Of a stretch of DNA of 46,345 nt, positions 7,174 to 19,400 are shown piece by piece. A program made the translations under genes and the position numbers. Position 1 is the stretch's first letter. Every line of letters starts with the position of its first letter. Source of the DNA: a virus. The notes under the pieces are model-generated. The model was not told the origin of the DNA. It saw only the letters and a program-made list of their open reading frames with translations, and did no database searches. The stretch covers positions 1 through 46,345 of the IMG/VR virus record IMGVR_UViG_3300043772_001923. One strand, 5' to 3'.

Positions 7174-7542
7174 ATGCCGTTCTACATCTACGTAGACAAG
7201 CAGACAAACGAGCGTGTGGAACTGATGATGACCATCCAAGAAATGATGCGCAGACGGCGCGCCGATGGTTCCATCTTGCACGAAGGCCGCATCTTGCACC
7301 GCAGCATTGCAGCAGAGCACGGTGGGGTTTCTAGTAACCCTGGGAACTGGCCAATGAGGAGTGACGCGGCAGGCGTACACCCGTCGCAGACTGGCGCTGC
7401 ATACGAAGAGAGTGTCAAACTAGGGGTTCCGACCCGGTTCGATCCGCAAACCGGACAGGCCATCTTTGAATCAAGATCCCATCGTCGGGACTTTTTGAAG
7501 GCAAAAGGAATGTTTGATCGTAGCGGAGGCTATGGAGATTGA
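7174..7542 (+). CDS. FmdB-like small protein lacking zinc cysteines
   Basis: A 122-residue protein with an AAGGAG ribosome-binding site six bases before its ATG. The N-terminus MPFYIYVDKQTNERVELMMT followed by IQEMMRR resembles FmdB-type zinc-ribbon proteins (MP-Y-Y-C--C---E-----I-EM), but the cysteines are absent. Similar proteins are often found between portal and scaffold genes of podoviruses; the function is unknown. The rest is polar with no further motif. The 3' end lies next to the scaffold-like gene. Confidence 0.6.
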   Translation: MPFYIYVDKQTNERVELMMTIQEMMRRRRADGSILHEGRILHRSIAAEHGGVSSNPGNWPMRSDAAGVHPSQTGAAYEESVKLGVPTRFDPQTGQAIFESRSHRRDFLKAKGMFDRSGGYGD

Positions 7543-7547
7543 CTACA

Positions 7548-8384
7548 ATGCCTGACAACAAGCAAGAAATTCCTGACGATCCGTTTGACATTCGCGACGA
7601 AATCATGGAAATTGATGACGCTTTGAATACAGAAGATGCTCCAGCGGACGCTCTGGAAACCTCTCCTGAATCAGACGGATCAAACTGGCAAAGTGAACTC
7701 GTTCGCAAGGCTTCAGAAGCCGGCATGCCAAAAGAGATCATCGCAAAACTGCAAGGCGCAGATGCCGTAAACGACTTAGTGTCGATTATCGCAAACGCCG
7801 TTCAAAAGCAGGCGATTATCCCTGAAGAGCCTGAGAAGAAGCCGAAGAACGATTTCGAACTTGAGATTGATGAGGACACGGCGTTTGACCCAGACGCTGC
7901 ACGTGCCATCAAGAAGATGCATGCTTACTACGAGACAAAGATCCGAGAACTTGAAACCAAGTTTTCCGAGAACTCAAGCAAGCAAGTTTCTGATTCGCTC
8001 CCATCGTTTGTCAAAACGCTTGGTGACGAATGGCAACCTGTGTTTGGAACTGACGAAAAGCCCAACACATCAAATCTCAAGCGTCTTGAAGAGTCCGTGC
8101 AGACAATTCGCGCTGGCTACACGGCTCGACATCGACGCATTCCAGCAGAATCAGAACTTTTGAAAATGGCGCTGAACGCTTCGTTTGGCGACAAGCAAAA
8201 GGAAATTGCGCGATCTGAATTCGCAGGGAAAGTTGAAAAGCGATCTAACCAGATCGTTTCTCGACCTGGAACTCGCACTGCATCATCATCCAACCCGCGC
8301 ATGCGCGCGGCACAGGGAGTTGCAGACTGGTTCAAGAGTCGCGGAATTGATCCGTATTCGACCGCTCAAGAAGACTTCCAATAA
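7548..8384 (+). CDS. putative scaffolding protein
   Basis: A 278-residue acidic, helical and partly disordered protein between portal and capsid genes, exactly where scaffolding proteins lie. The first 120 residues are Asp/Glu-rich, a coiled coil is likely around IKKMHAYYETKIRELETKFS (about 125-145), and the C-terminus is basic (RSNQIVSRPGTRTASSSNPR), the typical charge layout for capsid-binding scaffolds. I prefer the ATG at 7548 because GGAG lies 10 bases upstream; a TTG at 7539 would add three residues but sits too close to the same site. Confidence 0.75.
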   Translation: MPDNKQEIPDDPFDIRDEIMEIDDALNTEDAPADALETSPESDGSNWQSELVRKASEAGMPKEIIAKLQGADAVNDLVSIIANAVQKQAIIPEEPEKKPKNDFELEIDEDTAFDPDAARAIKKMHAYYETKIRELETKFSENSSKQVSDSLPSFVKTLGDEWQPVFGTDEKPNTSNLKRLEESVQTIRAGYTARHRRIPAESELLKMALNASFGDKQKEIARSEFAGKVEKRSNQIVSRPGTRTASSSNPRMRAAQGVADWFKSRGIDPYSTAQEDFQ

Positions 8385-8402
8385 AACAAAAAGGACCAAG
8401 TC

Positions 8403-9470
8403 ATGCCAATTCTCCAGGCAGATGACATTGCAGATCTCATCACCACGACCCAGCGCAACCTGGGTGAAATGAAGTGGACCGATCTTTCGTACTCCCTCCA
8501 AGAGCACATCGCTCTTCCGCAACTCCTCAACAAGAACAAGGTGTCGTTCAATAGCGGCACTGGCATCCAGTGGAACCTCATGGTTGGCACCACTGGTGCT
8601 ACGAAGGAAACTGGCCTCTACGCCACCGACTCGGTCAACGTGTCGGACGTGATGATTACCGCCAATATCCCTTGGCGTCACATCACGACTTCGTACGCAA
8701 TTGAGCGTCGCGAAATCGCGATCAACCGTTCCCCGGCACAGATCGTCGATCTTGTGCGTATCCGCCGCCACGACGCAATGGTGGACATGGCGGGCTTCAT
8801 GGAGACACGCTTCTGGCGTCGTCCCAATGGCTCGACCGACACGTTGTCGATCTACGGCGTTCCGTACTGGATCACGTGGACGGACAACTCCTCCACGAAC
8901 GCAAACGGCGGCTTTGACGGCGGTAACCCAACCGGATTCTCGGCTGGCGCTGCAAACGTCGATTCCACCGCTTACACCCAATGGAAGAACTGGTGCGCAA
9001 AGTACACCAGCGTCACGAAGGATGACCTCATCCAGAAGTGGCGTAAGGCTTCGACCTTCACCAACTTCAAGGCTCCGGTGTCACAGCCCGACTACCAGAA
9101 CGGCAACATGTACGGCTACTACACGAATTACAACGTGATTGGCCAATTGGAGCGCGTCCTTGAAACCCAAAATGACAACCTGGGCAACGACATCGCTTCC
9201 AAGGATGGTCGCGTCACCTTCCGTCAAGTCCCAGTGACGTGGTGTCCTCACCTTGAGGGTCGTGCCGGTGATCCGATCTACGGCATCAACTGGGGCGCGT
9301 ACCGTCCAGTGTTCCTCTCGGGCGAATACATGCGCGAAGAAGGTCCAACGAAGGCGAGCAATCAGCACACCGTCTTCCAGACCTTCATTGACACCACGAT
9401 GAACCTTCAGTGCGTCAATCGTCGCGTCAATTTCGTCCTCGCAACCGCATCTCCAGACGTTTCGGCCTAA
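8403..9470 (+). CDS. major capsid protein
   Basis: A 355-residue protein following the scaffold gene, with a good AAGGA ribosome-binding site. The composition (rich in N, T, W, with few charged runs) and the N-terminus ADDIADLITTTQRNLGEMKW resemble HK97-fold capsid proteins of podoviruses that have no long delta domain. Codon usage is visibly biased to C-ending codons compared with the flanking genes, as expected for a highly expressed virion protein. No protease gene is near, so proteolytic maturation is not indicated. Confidence 0.85.
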   Translation: MPILQADDIADLITTTQRNLGEMKWTDLSYSLQEHIALPQLLNKNKVSFNSGTGIQWNLMVGTTGATKETGLYATDSVNVSDVMITANIPWRHITTSYAIERREIAINRSPAQIVDLVRIRRHDAMVDMAGFMETRFWRRPNGSTDTLSIYGVPYWITWTDNSSTNANGGFDGGNPTGFSAGAANVDSTAYTQWKNWCAKYTSVTKDDLIQKWRKASTFTNFKAPVSQPDYQNGNMYGYYTNYNVIGQLERVLETQNDNLGNDIASKDGRVTFRQVPVTWCPHLEGRAGDPIYGINWGAYRPVFLSGEYMREEGPTKASNQHTVFQTFIDTTMNLQCVNRRVNFVLATASPDVSA

Positions 9471-9494
9471 TAGGGCCAGAAAGGCAGTTCAATC

Positions 9495-10232
9495 ATGCCT
9501 CAACTTATTACCAAGTACAACTCTGGCCCTCTCGGTGTATCCGAAGCGGCTGACGCTCTTCTTGATCCCAAGAGTGCATTTCGCTACTTCCTTGATTTCA
9601 TGAATGATGTCGAGGATGGCCAATACACTTCCACTGTAGTTGCCGCTTCCAGCGGTACGGCAGCACCAGTTGCATCGGCTCATGGTGGAACGGTTTTGCT
9701 GGATACCGTTGGTACCACTGATGGGATGGGAGTTGTTATTTCATCCCCAGGCGATTTCATTGTTCTTGATGGAAGCAGGACTGTTTACGCAGAAGCCCGC
9801 CTTTCATACAGCAACATTCTGGCATCTTGGTACTTTGGCTTGACTGCCAATTCCCCAGCAGGTAGTGAATGGGGTACCTCGTCAATCACTCCAGGCTCGG
9901 CAGTGGCGCTCATTGGATTTGACGCTGGTACCGACTCGCTTACTGGTGCAACTGCTGGCAAGTCGCTTCAACTTTCGACGTACGGAAGTTCGCACGTCGA
10001 ATCGCTCGTGCCACTTGACTTCACTCTTGCAGCAGGAACCTTCTACCGCGTAGGAATTTTGGTCCAAGGCTGGACGGTTCAGGCATACGTCAACGGCAAG
10101 AAGTACGGTGCTCCGAACAGGCTCAATAGCAACACCACTACAACGATGGGAGTCCAACTCAGTGTTGTGACGCGCGGAACATCCGCCCGCACAATGACTT
10201 GCGACTACATCGACGTTGTCTGCACTCGCTGA
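9495..10232 (+). CDS. putative head decoration / jelly-roll structural protein
   Basis: A 245-residue protein beginning MPQLITKYNSGPLGVSEAAD. The body has alternating hydrophobic and Thr/Ser/Gly residues typical of beta-sandwich (concanavalin-like or jelly-roll) domains: FIVLDGSRTVYAEARLSYSN, then FYRVGILVQGWTVQAYVNGK near the end. It follows the capsid gene and ends the plus-strand module, which favours a decoration protein or head fibre. No catalytic motif is seen. A strong hairpin terminator follows. Confidence 0.6.
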   Translation: MPQLITKYNSGPLGVSEAADALLDPKSAFRYFLDFMNDVEDGQYTSTVVAASSGTAAPVASAHGGTVLLDTVGTTDGMGVVISSPGDFIVLDGSRTVYAEARLSYSNILASWYFGLTANSPAGSEWGTSSITPGSAVALIGFDAGTDSLTGATAGKSLQLSTYGSSHVESLVPLDFTLAAGTFYRVGILVQGWTVQAYVNGKKYGAPNRLNSNTTTTMGVQLSVVTRGTSARTMTCDYIDVVCTR

Positions 10233-10258
10233 TATAAGAATCCATCGGGTTCTTATGC

Positions 10259-10296
10259 AACACGACCTGCCACATGGCAGGTCGTGTTGTTTTATT
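10259..10296 (+). terminator. Rho-independent terminator of head module
   Basis: A perfect 14-bp stem (AACACGACCTGCCA with TGGCAGGTCGTGTT, 10259-10288) is followed by GTTTTATTT. Its inner 18 bp (10265-10282) is the recurring palindrome. The convergent minus-strand gene stops inside the T-rich tail at 10292, so the hairpin may end transcription from both sides. Confidence 0.85.
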
Positions 10297-10438
10297 TAGT
10301 TGCTTGTGCTGCCAGATGTATGCACTGGGACATGGCGTCGGTGATAGTTTTTGTCCCAAACTGGGCCATAAGACCCAGCAATATGTCGTAGTCAGACTCT
10401 CTGATTCTTACGCTTACGGTCGGCTCTTTCTGTTTCAT
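10292..10438 (-). CDS. 48-residue ribbon-helix-helix-like protein
   Basis: A small frame starting MKQKEPTVSVRIRESDYDIL and ending AAQATK. The N-terminal strand VSVRIRESDYD followed by two helices (LLGLMAQFG; ITDAMSQCIHLAAQA) resembles RHH/Arc-type DNA-binding proteins. Its ATG overlaps the stop of the giant gene (ATGA), supporting translational coupling. It would be the last gene of the minus-strand virion operon; a late repressor or a virion-associated DNA binder are both possible. Confidence 0.6.
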   Translation of the reverse strand: MKQKEPTVSVRIRESDYDILLGLMAQFGTKTITDAMSQCIHLAAQATK

Positions 10439-13400
10439 TCAACTTCTCCCGACTCAAAACCTTCGCGGTCAACCAAGATCTTGGCAAGACGGTCATTGAC
10501 TTGCTTCAACCGACGCTGGCGAGTGTCCAAGGTTCGGTCGTCGATCTTACGGTTTACGCGGCGCGACAAGTCGGGCTGCTTCATAATCAACTTCATGTTG
10601 GTTGGAAGCGGTGCTTCTGGGAACATTTGGTTCCAGTACGCAATTTGCTGGCGGGCTTCAACAAGTTTGCCAGATGCAATCAACGATGCGATGTCGTCAA
10701 GGATGTCATCAATCGCCTCCTTCATCGTGATGACCTTGAGGTATTCAAGGCTTTCGAGCGATTCACGGACACTTCGCAAGCCCATCACGGCGCGAATTTG
10801 CTCTGCGGTTGTACGGCGGAATTGCAGACGGCCTTGCTTGTCGTACTTATCAAACTCCTTGTTGATGAGGTCAATCCCAGTAGTGAGTTGCTGGAATGCC
10901 GGAGAAGACGAAACGATGCCTTGGACAAACTCATCAAAGTTGCTTTGATAAATAGCGTTCTTGTCGGTCATAGACGTGTACACGTCACCAACAGCAGAAA
11001 GCGTCGGTCCGGCAAGGAAGCCACCAATCATGTCATACACGGTTCGTCCGTATGGCTTGGGGAACAAGACAATCGAACCAGAGATGTCAACGCCAGCGGC
11101 GGCGGGTAGGCCGAAGACAACGACGTTGGCAGCGTTTTCGCCCAACTGCTCGCGAAGGTCTTGGTAGATATCCCATCCCGTTGCATTTTCATCATCCGAG
11201 AAGATGCGGGCAATTGCATCAAGCAGGATGAATACTGGCAACCCCTTCAAACCGCCCATGACAAGGAACGATGTAATCCAACGAACCTTTGGAGCAAGTC
11301 GAGCGGTTCGGTCAGTAAGTTCTCCTGTGCGCGGATCTCGTTCGTTGAAGATGTTGTGCGCCAAGCCGAACGAAGACACCATGAATCGCTTGTACTGCAA
11401 CAGCGTTGCACGGGTTGGCCCACGGAATGCAACTGGGTTATTTGCCTTTGAGAAGGAAAACTGGGTTTGCGCAACACGCAGCAATGCATGTTTTGCTGCC
11501 ATGTCTTCTGGCATGCCCAATTCTTCGGTGGCATACGTGTAGAAAGCAAAGAACGTGAAGTTCTGATTCCGGCTTTCCGGGCCGGAAATTGGAGACTTCT
11601 CTATGATTCGCTTGATGTTGTCGTAAGCCTTTCCGAACCAGCCGGTACCTGGTCCAAGTCTAAATTCCCGACCTTCGTACCATTCTCCGCTTGGTCGAAG
11701 ATATCCGTACTTGGCGAAAACAGCCTTTGCTTCCTTGCTGTTGTACCGAGCGATGTACTTCAAGAATCGGCGTGTACCAATAATTGGGAACACCGTCTGG
11801 AATGGCTGAAGCGAGTTGACGAACTGCTGGCGAATTGTCCAGAGTTGTCGCATCACGTTGACTGTGCGAACCATTTGAAGCAATCGGCGCGTCGGCATTG
11901 GGCCGATGTAAGTGCGCATAATTGGGATGCTGGCAAAAAGCGAGTCCATCAACTGCTCAAACTGGCTTTGCCTAAACGTAGTCATGTAGTCAAGCGTGTC
12001 CTGCAAGTGAGCAGACCAGCCGACATAGCCCTGACGCTTGAGATCTTCAATAGAAGATGTCACATCCTTGCGCAGACGGTTGAAGTAAAGCCACTTGTAG
12101 TAGCCAGATGTCTGTGCTTGCCATACGCGCATGAAGTCAATGTCAAAGCCTTCCTTGCCCTTGCGCTCAAGGATGGAAGCATAGAAACGTTTTTTGCCTT
12201 CGTTGCGCCCGATCTTTCCGCGAAGCATGGCGCTGACGACATCAGATTCGATATCTGCTGCTTCTTCAATTTGTCGCCGCAGCATGTCGTACTGTTTGCC
12301 GCTGAGTCGAACAACGTCTGGCGGGACATGCGTTTGGATCTTGATTTCCAATTGCATGATGTTGTCTTTGTTGATGCCAGGCGGTGGAGACTTCTTGAAC
12401 TGGCGCATACGACGAACCATTGCTGCCTGCGTTGATTCTGTAGCGGTTCCGCCGTCCATGCTGATGGAACGCTTGGCAATGCGCATCGCCTCTGCTTCGC
12501 TCTTTTCTTCAGCGATTGCCGCTTCGTATGCGGCCTTGTCGTACCAAACGCCTTCGTACGCTCCAAAGAATGCGTGGAAAATGTGCGAGAACTGGCGACC
12601 CCAGTCGTCTGGAACCATGACAAGAACAAGCGATTCGCGCGCTTCTTCAAGCGACATGTACTCGCCACTGTCTTCGTCAAGAATCATTTTGACTACATCG
12701 CGCTTGGCAGGTCCAAAGCGCACTTCTTCAACTTTCCAGTTTGACCCGTTCTCTTGGGCAGTCTTTGCAATACGGGCAATTGGCATGAATGACACGATCT
12801 CTCGCGCTGCGGCTCGTTTTTCCGCAATGATGCCCAACCGCTGTTGCTCGCCAATCTTTTTGAATTCGCGAAGCACATTGATTACGTCGTCAGTAAGACG
12901 TGCTCCAGATTCATCAACCCATTGTGGGTGGGCGTTGTCAAGGTTTGGATCGTAGTAGCGATCCATCAGTTTGAAGAACTCAGCGCCGTTGTTTGCACGA
13001 TACTTCTTTGGAAGTGCGGCGTACAAATCCTTGCCCTTCGCAACCATGCCTTCTGTAACACGCATTCTTTCGAGGTCTGTCGAAACAAGTGCTTCGGCAA
13101 CACGACGAACTGATGGGATTCCTGAAGACCATGCGGAATTCAGCAGTGGGATAAACCAGCGCTTGAATACGCCAATGTCCCCTTCTTTTTTGCCGCCGGT
13201 AATCTTGATGCCCTTTGGATTGCCAAACCATTCTCCAATGGTGTCAAGGATTTTTCCCTTGACTCCAGATGCTTCGGCTTCTGCTGGCAGCGGAATGTCT
13301 TGAGAATCAATGAATTCAATTTGCTGCTGGCTTTGCAAGTCTGGGTTGTACTCAACATTAGAAACACCCAACTCTTCGCCAACAGATTCAAGTGCCAAAT

Positions 13401-16400
13401 CATAAGTACCGCCATCTCCGTCGTTTGGGAATGTGCGGTCAACAGCAATGATGTGCGCTTGTTGCACATCTTCTGGAACTACTTCTTCGGCAATTCTGCG
13501 GACATCTTGGCTGGCGGGTCCGTTGGCATCGACGTAATCCGCAAGTTCTGGGTCTGTGAATCGTCCTGAGAGTCCAATTCCTTCTGCAACGACACCAGAA
13601 AGCGATCTTGCGTTGACGGTTGTGCCGCTGCGGTAATCAGTGAACGCAGCCACTCCTTGTGTGTCATTGAAAACTCCTTCTGCTCCAAAGGTGATTGACT
13701 CTACCGCGTACGGAACACCCTTCGCGATAATTCCAAGTCGGTCCAGTTCTGACAAGGTTTGGAGCAAAGCCTTGTTTCTAATTGTGATGATTGCGTCGTC
13801 AGTAGGTGATTCTTGCTCGTTGCGGTGGGCGTTGGCTCGAACTGCTGGATCTGCTTCCGCAACGTAGTGAATACGCATGCCAAACGACTGCCGAGTTTTT
13901 CCGTCTGCTCCGGTATCGGCGCGACCATCGTTTTCGATTTCGATATCCCACGTTGGGTTGGCCAACTCAATTTGAGCAGCAATTGCGGTGGCTTCTTCAA
14001 TGGTCAGATTGGATGGGAAACGAATGATGTATCCCGGACGTGCATTTGGCGAGCGAGCAGCGCCGTATGGAACAGTTTGATTTACGGTTACACGGAGCGC
14101 AGTCTTGCTTTCCGACACCATGTCAGAAATCTTGGCAGCAAATCCGTTTGAATCAAAGTTTCGGTAGCGAACGACAAGGCTGACATTGGTTGTCCGTCTG
14201 TTTGTTCGTGGGTTTGATTCGTAACGAACCGACAAAACACTCTTGTCATTGTCAGTTAGTTGCGAAATGCGCTCAATGAACTCACCAACTGGCATCACTG
14301 AGTCGGAATCAAACTCAGCGGTCAAGAGAGTCAATGGATCGCGATCAAAAGCGCGCTCAAAAGATCCAGCAGATCCTTGCGCGGTAGTCCAACCGTTCTT
14401 GCTCCATGTGTTCTTCAATGAGAACCACATCAAAGCCTGCAAGTTTTTTGCAGAGATTGGCATAATCCCGTTTGCTGTAATTTCAGCAGCAGCGCTTTCA
14501 AAAATCTGTTGCGCAAACCCGTATTCGCCAGTGATGTCATCAATGTTTCCGTCGCGAACTTTTCCGCTTACACCGACTTCGGCATAAGCAGGGATTCGTG
14601 GAAGGCCCATAGATTCTCGGACACCGCGCGCAGCCCACAGATCAATGGTCGCATTGGTACTTCGTCCCATGAGGTTGGCGAAGAATGTATGTACCTTTGG
14701 ACTTTGGACATTCTTTGCCCAGATACCGGCCATGACGCGCATAGCCGACATTGAATTAACGCCAAATTTTGGATGTACTGCAACGGTAGCGCCTTCAAGA
14801 AGATTCCCAGCATCGTCAAATGCTTGTGGATTTTCTTCAATGACGGATCTCCTGAAATCTCGAAGAGCCACGTAATACTCAGGCTCTGCCATTTGGTCTT
14901 TCTTTGGTCCGTATCGCTTGACCAAGTCATCCATGTTCCTAAATGGCTTAGCAGCAGGTGTAATCAAATTGCCAGAAGAATCCTCATATGGATCTACTGG
15001 GAAGTTTTCTCCCTGCGCGACATAAACCATTCGGCCGATTGTCTTGCCTCTGTAAACAGATCGGTCTGAGACATCAATCTTCAGAGATTTGATAAGAGGA
15101 TCTGTGTCTTCCGGGATGTTGTTGTTTTTGAGATAAGCACGTCGCGATTCAATGCGATCTTGAAGCAACGAAATTTCTTTAATGCGCTTTGAGTCGGAAA
15201 CCCAGTCGATGTATTCGCTGAGTGCGTCGTCGTAATCTCCGCGAATGAACGCTTCAATTGCATCAATTGCATACGCATAGTTCATGTCTGCTGGCGTCTG
15301 CGGAGACAGCGCGGCAAGCAGTTCAGTGAACAACATTTGCTGGTTTCCAAAAGACGTAGCAAGACGTTCAAAGATTGCGTCGTACCAAGCCTGCTCTTTG
15401 ATAATCAATTGAGCATCTTGATCCCCGTTGCTTGCGCGTGTTACGAGGTCAGAAACGTGGTCAACAAACCACTTCTTTGACTTGGCAAGAAGGGCAGCCT
15501 TGCGCCGATGCTCTTTGGCAACCGCTGCTTTCTTTTCATCGGCGCTCAATCCGGTCGTGCTGATCTTTTCGCCTTCAAGACCCCAAGATATTGTCTTTGT
15601 CTTGATGCTGATATTTCCATTACTAGAAATGCCAATGGAAACAATTGGCGGAATAGCCCAGCCGACATCGCTTCCAGCAGACTTCTTGTTGTCAACGATG
15701 TGCCGCGAAACCATTTCGCCATAGATGACGCGCAGCAAAAACTCCATCGTGTTTGCTACGTCACCAGTAGCCTTTGACTGCTTGATGAAGTCTTCAATTG
15801 CGCGCTCGCTTTCTTGTGGGAGTTTCCCCTCGTAAGAAAGCGCATCGCGAAGCGCACCACCCTTGATCTTCATTGCAGAACTTGCAACGGCAGCAAAAGC
15901 CTTTTTGCCAGAAGTGCTCATTGACTTGTATGAGGAAGATGACTGCACTTCCGTCATATCAACGGACAATGTTGCGGTCTTTTCTTCTGCATTCTTGAGC
16001 GACTTGTAGTTCTTCTCAAACCATTTCTTCTCGCTGATACGACGAGATCCGCTTGCAATTGCTTTTGCAAGTCCATCCTTGATGGTGCTCAAAGCAATGG
16101 AATATTCCTTTGCCAAGGAAACTCCGACAAGTTGCAGCGATTTGCCACCAAATTTTTTCCTTGGCAGTTGTCGAGGCTCTGCGCGATGAGTGATTTGAGT
16201 ATTGTCAAACTCGTTTGCCGAAAAATCGCTTGCATCAAATTGGAGAGGTTCATCAAATGGTCTAGTTGTCCAGAAAAGGCGTTCGCCAGATACCGTGCGA
16301 GTCAAGTGCGTAATAGCCATAGGCCGCAGTTTTTGACTGGCCTTTCGAATCAGTTCTGGCACTTGATTTAGTTTGGATGGGTCAATCTCAGCAAGACCAA

Positions 16401-19400
16401 GTCCAATTCCGGTATCCATAAAGCCAAACCACTTTGGGTTTAGCGCTTCTGCGAAAATCCGCGTAATTTCTGATACTGCGTGATAGAGGTTTTGCGCTGG
16501 GCCAATTTCTTTTGGCACATAAGAAGCAACGCTGATGTTTGAAGTGACATCTGGATAGACCAGTGCAAGAACTTCACGTACCGTTGGGTCTTTTTCAATT
16601 GCCGCATTTTTTGCTGCGGACAATGGCACGTAGTCATCAAACAGCGCGCGGATCTGGTCAAAAGAGTATTTATTGCGGTAAATGTTTCCGGTTGCTGCCA
16701 GAATTGTTCTTTGAATGTTTCTTGCAAGCATGAAAACCGTTTTGGCAAACCAACTGTAGCCAGCGCGTTTTGCTTCTGGAGTTTTTGCAACGCTTTCAAT
16801 GTCTTGCAAAATCAGTTCAAGTTCACGCGGATCGGACATGATTGCGTGAGAGATCTTTGCCGCAATGCGGACAATGATTTCCTCATTGCGGTTCCCCTTT
16901 TGATAATTAGAGAGACTTGAAGCCATTCGCTCTACGATTGCGTCATACAACTCTGGAGCAGCGTCGCGAAGTTCTTTCACAAGCGCCGCTTCTGCTTCAC
17001 GCCGACCGCTTTGACCGATTCTGTCAAACAGGATTTGATGCCACGCTTCATGCAAAATTGTGTCAATGAAGCCAATTTTTTGCTTGCCTTCACGACGACC
17101 TTTGGCGTTTTCAATATCAACAAGAATCAATGGGTACGTGACGTAAAACTCTCCTTCGCCAAGTGGTTCTGTCGCCTCTTTATCTGAAATTACAAATGAA
17201 TCACCAGAACTTTGGACGCGAAGATTTACTGTTGACCACGACGCTGATCCGTGTGTTCCCTTTTTGCCAGTTCTGGCAACAACGATTGATCCAATCCGGT
17301 TAGCAAAAGCAATTGGATTTTCTGAACTGCTAAATCCAAGCGATTTCATTGCTGGATCGTCTTTAGACAAAAAGCGAAGATTGATGCCGCTTCGGTTTGG
17401 TCTTTGACCATGCGCAGTAAATGTTCCCGAGCCTGTCCATGACATAAAGTGAGAAGGATTCTTTGCGCCAGATCCAATCTTTCCTGCAAGATATTCTTGG
17501 GCAAGATTTGCAAGTGTCCCATCGGTAATTTTGGGATTTGCTTTTGGAGAAATGGTGGTCCTGTTTGTAGTTCCTGGGTTAAGATTTGTAACAACAACTC
17601 GCGTCCTATTTTGTTTACGCGGAGAAGTGGCTTTTTCTTCGCCCAACTCTGAAATTTCTACTCCGCCGAGTTTTGGATAATTTCCTGGGAATCTTTCTGC
17701 TTGCGCATTCATGCGGATTGCAAGTTCATGGCGAGCATCAGAAATAATTGGCAGAACAGGAGTTTCTGGCTCAACCGGTTTAGTACCAATTACAAACGGT
17801 GATACGTCCGGCGGGAGTTGGTCAATCACATAGTCATATCCGCCACCAGTTGATTGGCGAATTGCTCCAAGACTTACGAGAATTCGCACCCCAACCGGGC
17901 TAACACCAATGAGATGAGGAGCAAAAACGCGGCCTTGCTCCATGCGTCGCAACTGTTCAATCTCAACATCGGTAAGTTCTGTCCTATTCTGCTCTCCAGC
18001 AATGTTGCGAAGCAGGTGAATGATGCTGATTCCAGCAGCCTTTGCTTCTCGGTGAAGATTGACGCCAGAAAACTTCTTCGCTGGTTCTTCTTCGATTCCG
18101 GGAAGACCCTCAACGCTTACATTCTTTCTACGTCGAGGCGTTGGTGCTGGCTCAGCAGTTGGTGTAGGTGCTGGTGCTGGTTCAGGTGCTGGTGCCGTAG
18201 GTGCGGGAGTTGCCTCTGGTTCAACAGCAGGAGTAGGCTCTGTTACTGGAGCAGGGGCTGGTTCAGCAGTTGGCGTAGGTGCTGGTGTCGGTTCTGGTGC
18301 TGGTGTTGGTGTTGGCTCAGGCGCTGGTGACGCAGGTGCGGGCGCTGGTGCCGCCTTGGTCTTGCTAATTGTTTCGCGAGACTTCAGTGCCTTCCACTGC
18401 TCAAGAAGTTTGACGCGAGATTCAGCAGACATTGGACGGCCGTCAGTAAGTGCCGTTTCCAATTTCCCCAATGATTCGCGTTCTCTTGTTGAAAGAGGCT
18501 TTCCGGTCGTGTCTGGAGTTACTGCCGGAAGAGGGAATTCAGGCTCGTAAGGCTTTGTTGCGCCAAGACGCTTTGTAAGTGCGTCAATTTCCTTCTGGAG
18601 TCGAGCCTTTTCTTTATCTGTCGTTCCAGGGTCAAAGAAAGCGCGCTTCTTGACTTCAAGCACGCGCTTTTCATATGGACTCAACGGCTTCAAAGCCTCT
18701 GGAGTTGGTTCCGGCTCAGGAGTTGGTTCCGGCTTTGGAGTCGGAGCGGGTTTTGCTACTCCTTCGCGGGCCTTCAACTTTGAGTATTCGTCTTCCAACT
18801 GCAAACGAGTTTCAGGCTTCATCGGCCGACCATCGGTCAGCATTTCTTCAATGCGCTTGAGTCGGACCTTCTGCTGCTCCAAAAGAGGCTTGCCAGTCGG
18901 GTCTGGAGTGACCGTTGGCAACGCAGGAGCCGTCCAAGTCTTTGCGCTCTTCTTTCTACGCTCAAGAAGATCAACTTCTTCTTGCAGGCGCTTCTTGTCT
19001 TTTTCTGTAGTACGAGGATCTACAAGAGCCTTCTTCTTGTTCTCAAGCAGCGTGGTCCGCTCGTATGGGCTAAGAGGATCAAGATCTGCGTCTTTGACAG
19101 CAACGATCTTTCGAACAACTAGATCTCGCCGCTCCCGCAAAAGATCAAGCAGTTCTTTGCCGGTTGGATTTTTAGCAATAGCAGCGTCAATCTCTGCAAG
19201 GCGTGCTTCTTCTTTGGTGTCAAGCGGCTTGATGCCCTTTGCAGACTCAATCAGGCCCGCGCTTGCTCCAACCTTGACAAGCGCTTCAGCAAAAGCATTT
19301 CGCTTTGCAGGATCGGACAAAATTCCCTGCATTTCAGCAAGGGCTTTTGGATCTGTGAAGATGCGCGAAAGGTTTTCTTGGGTAAACGAAAGCCCTGGCG

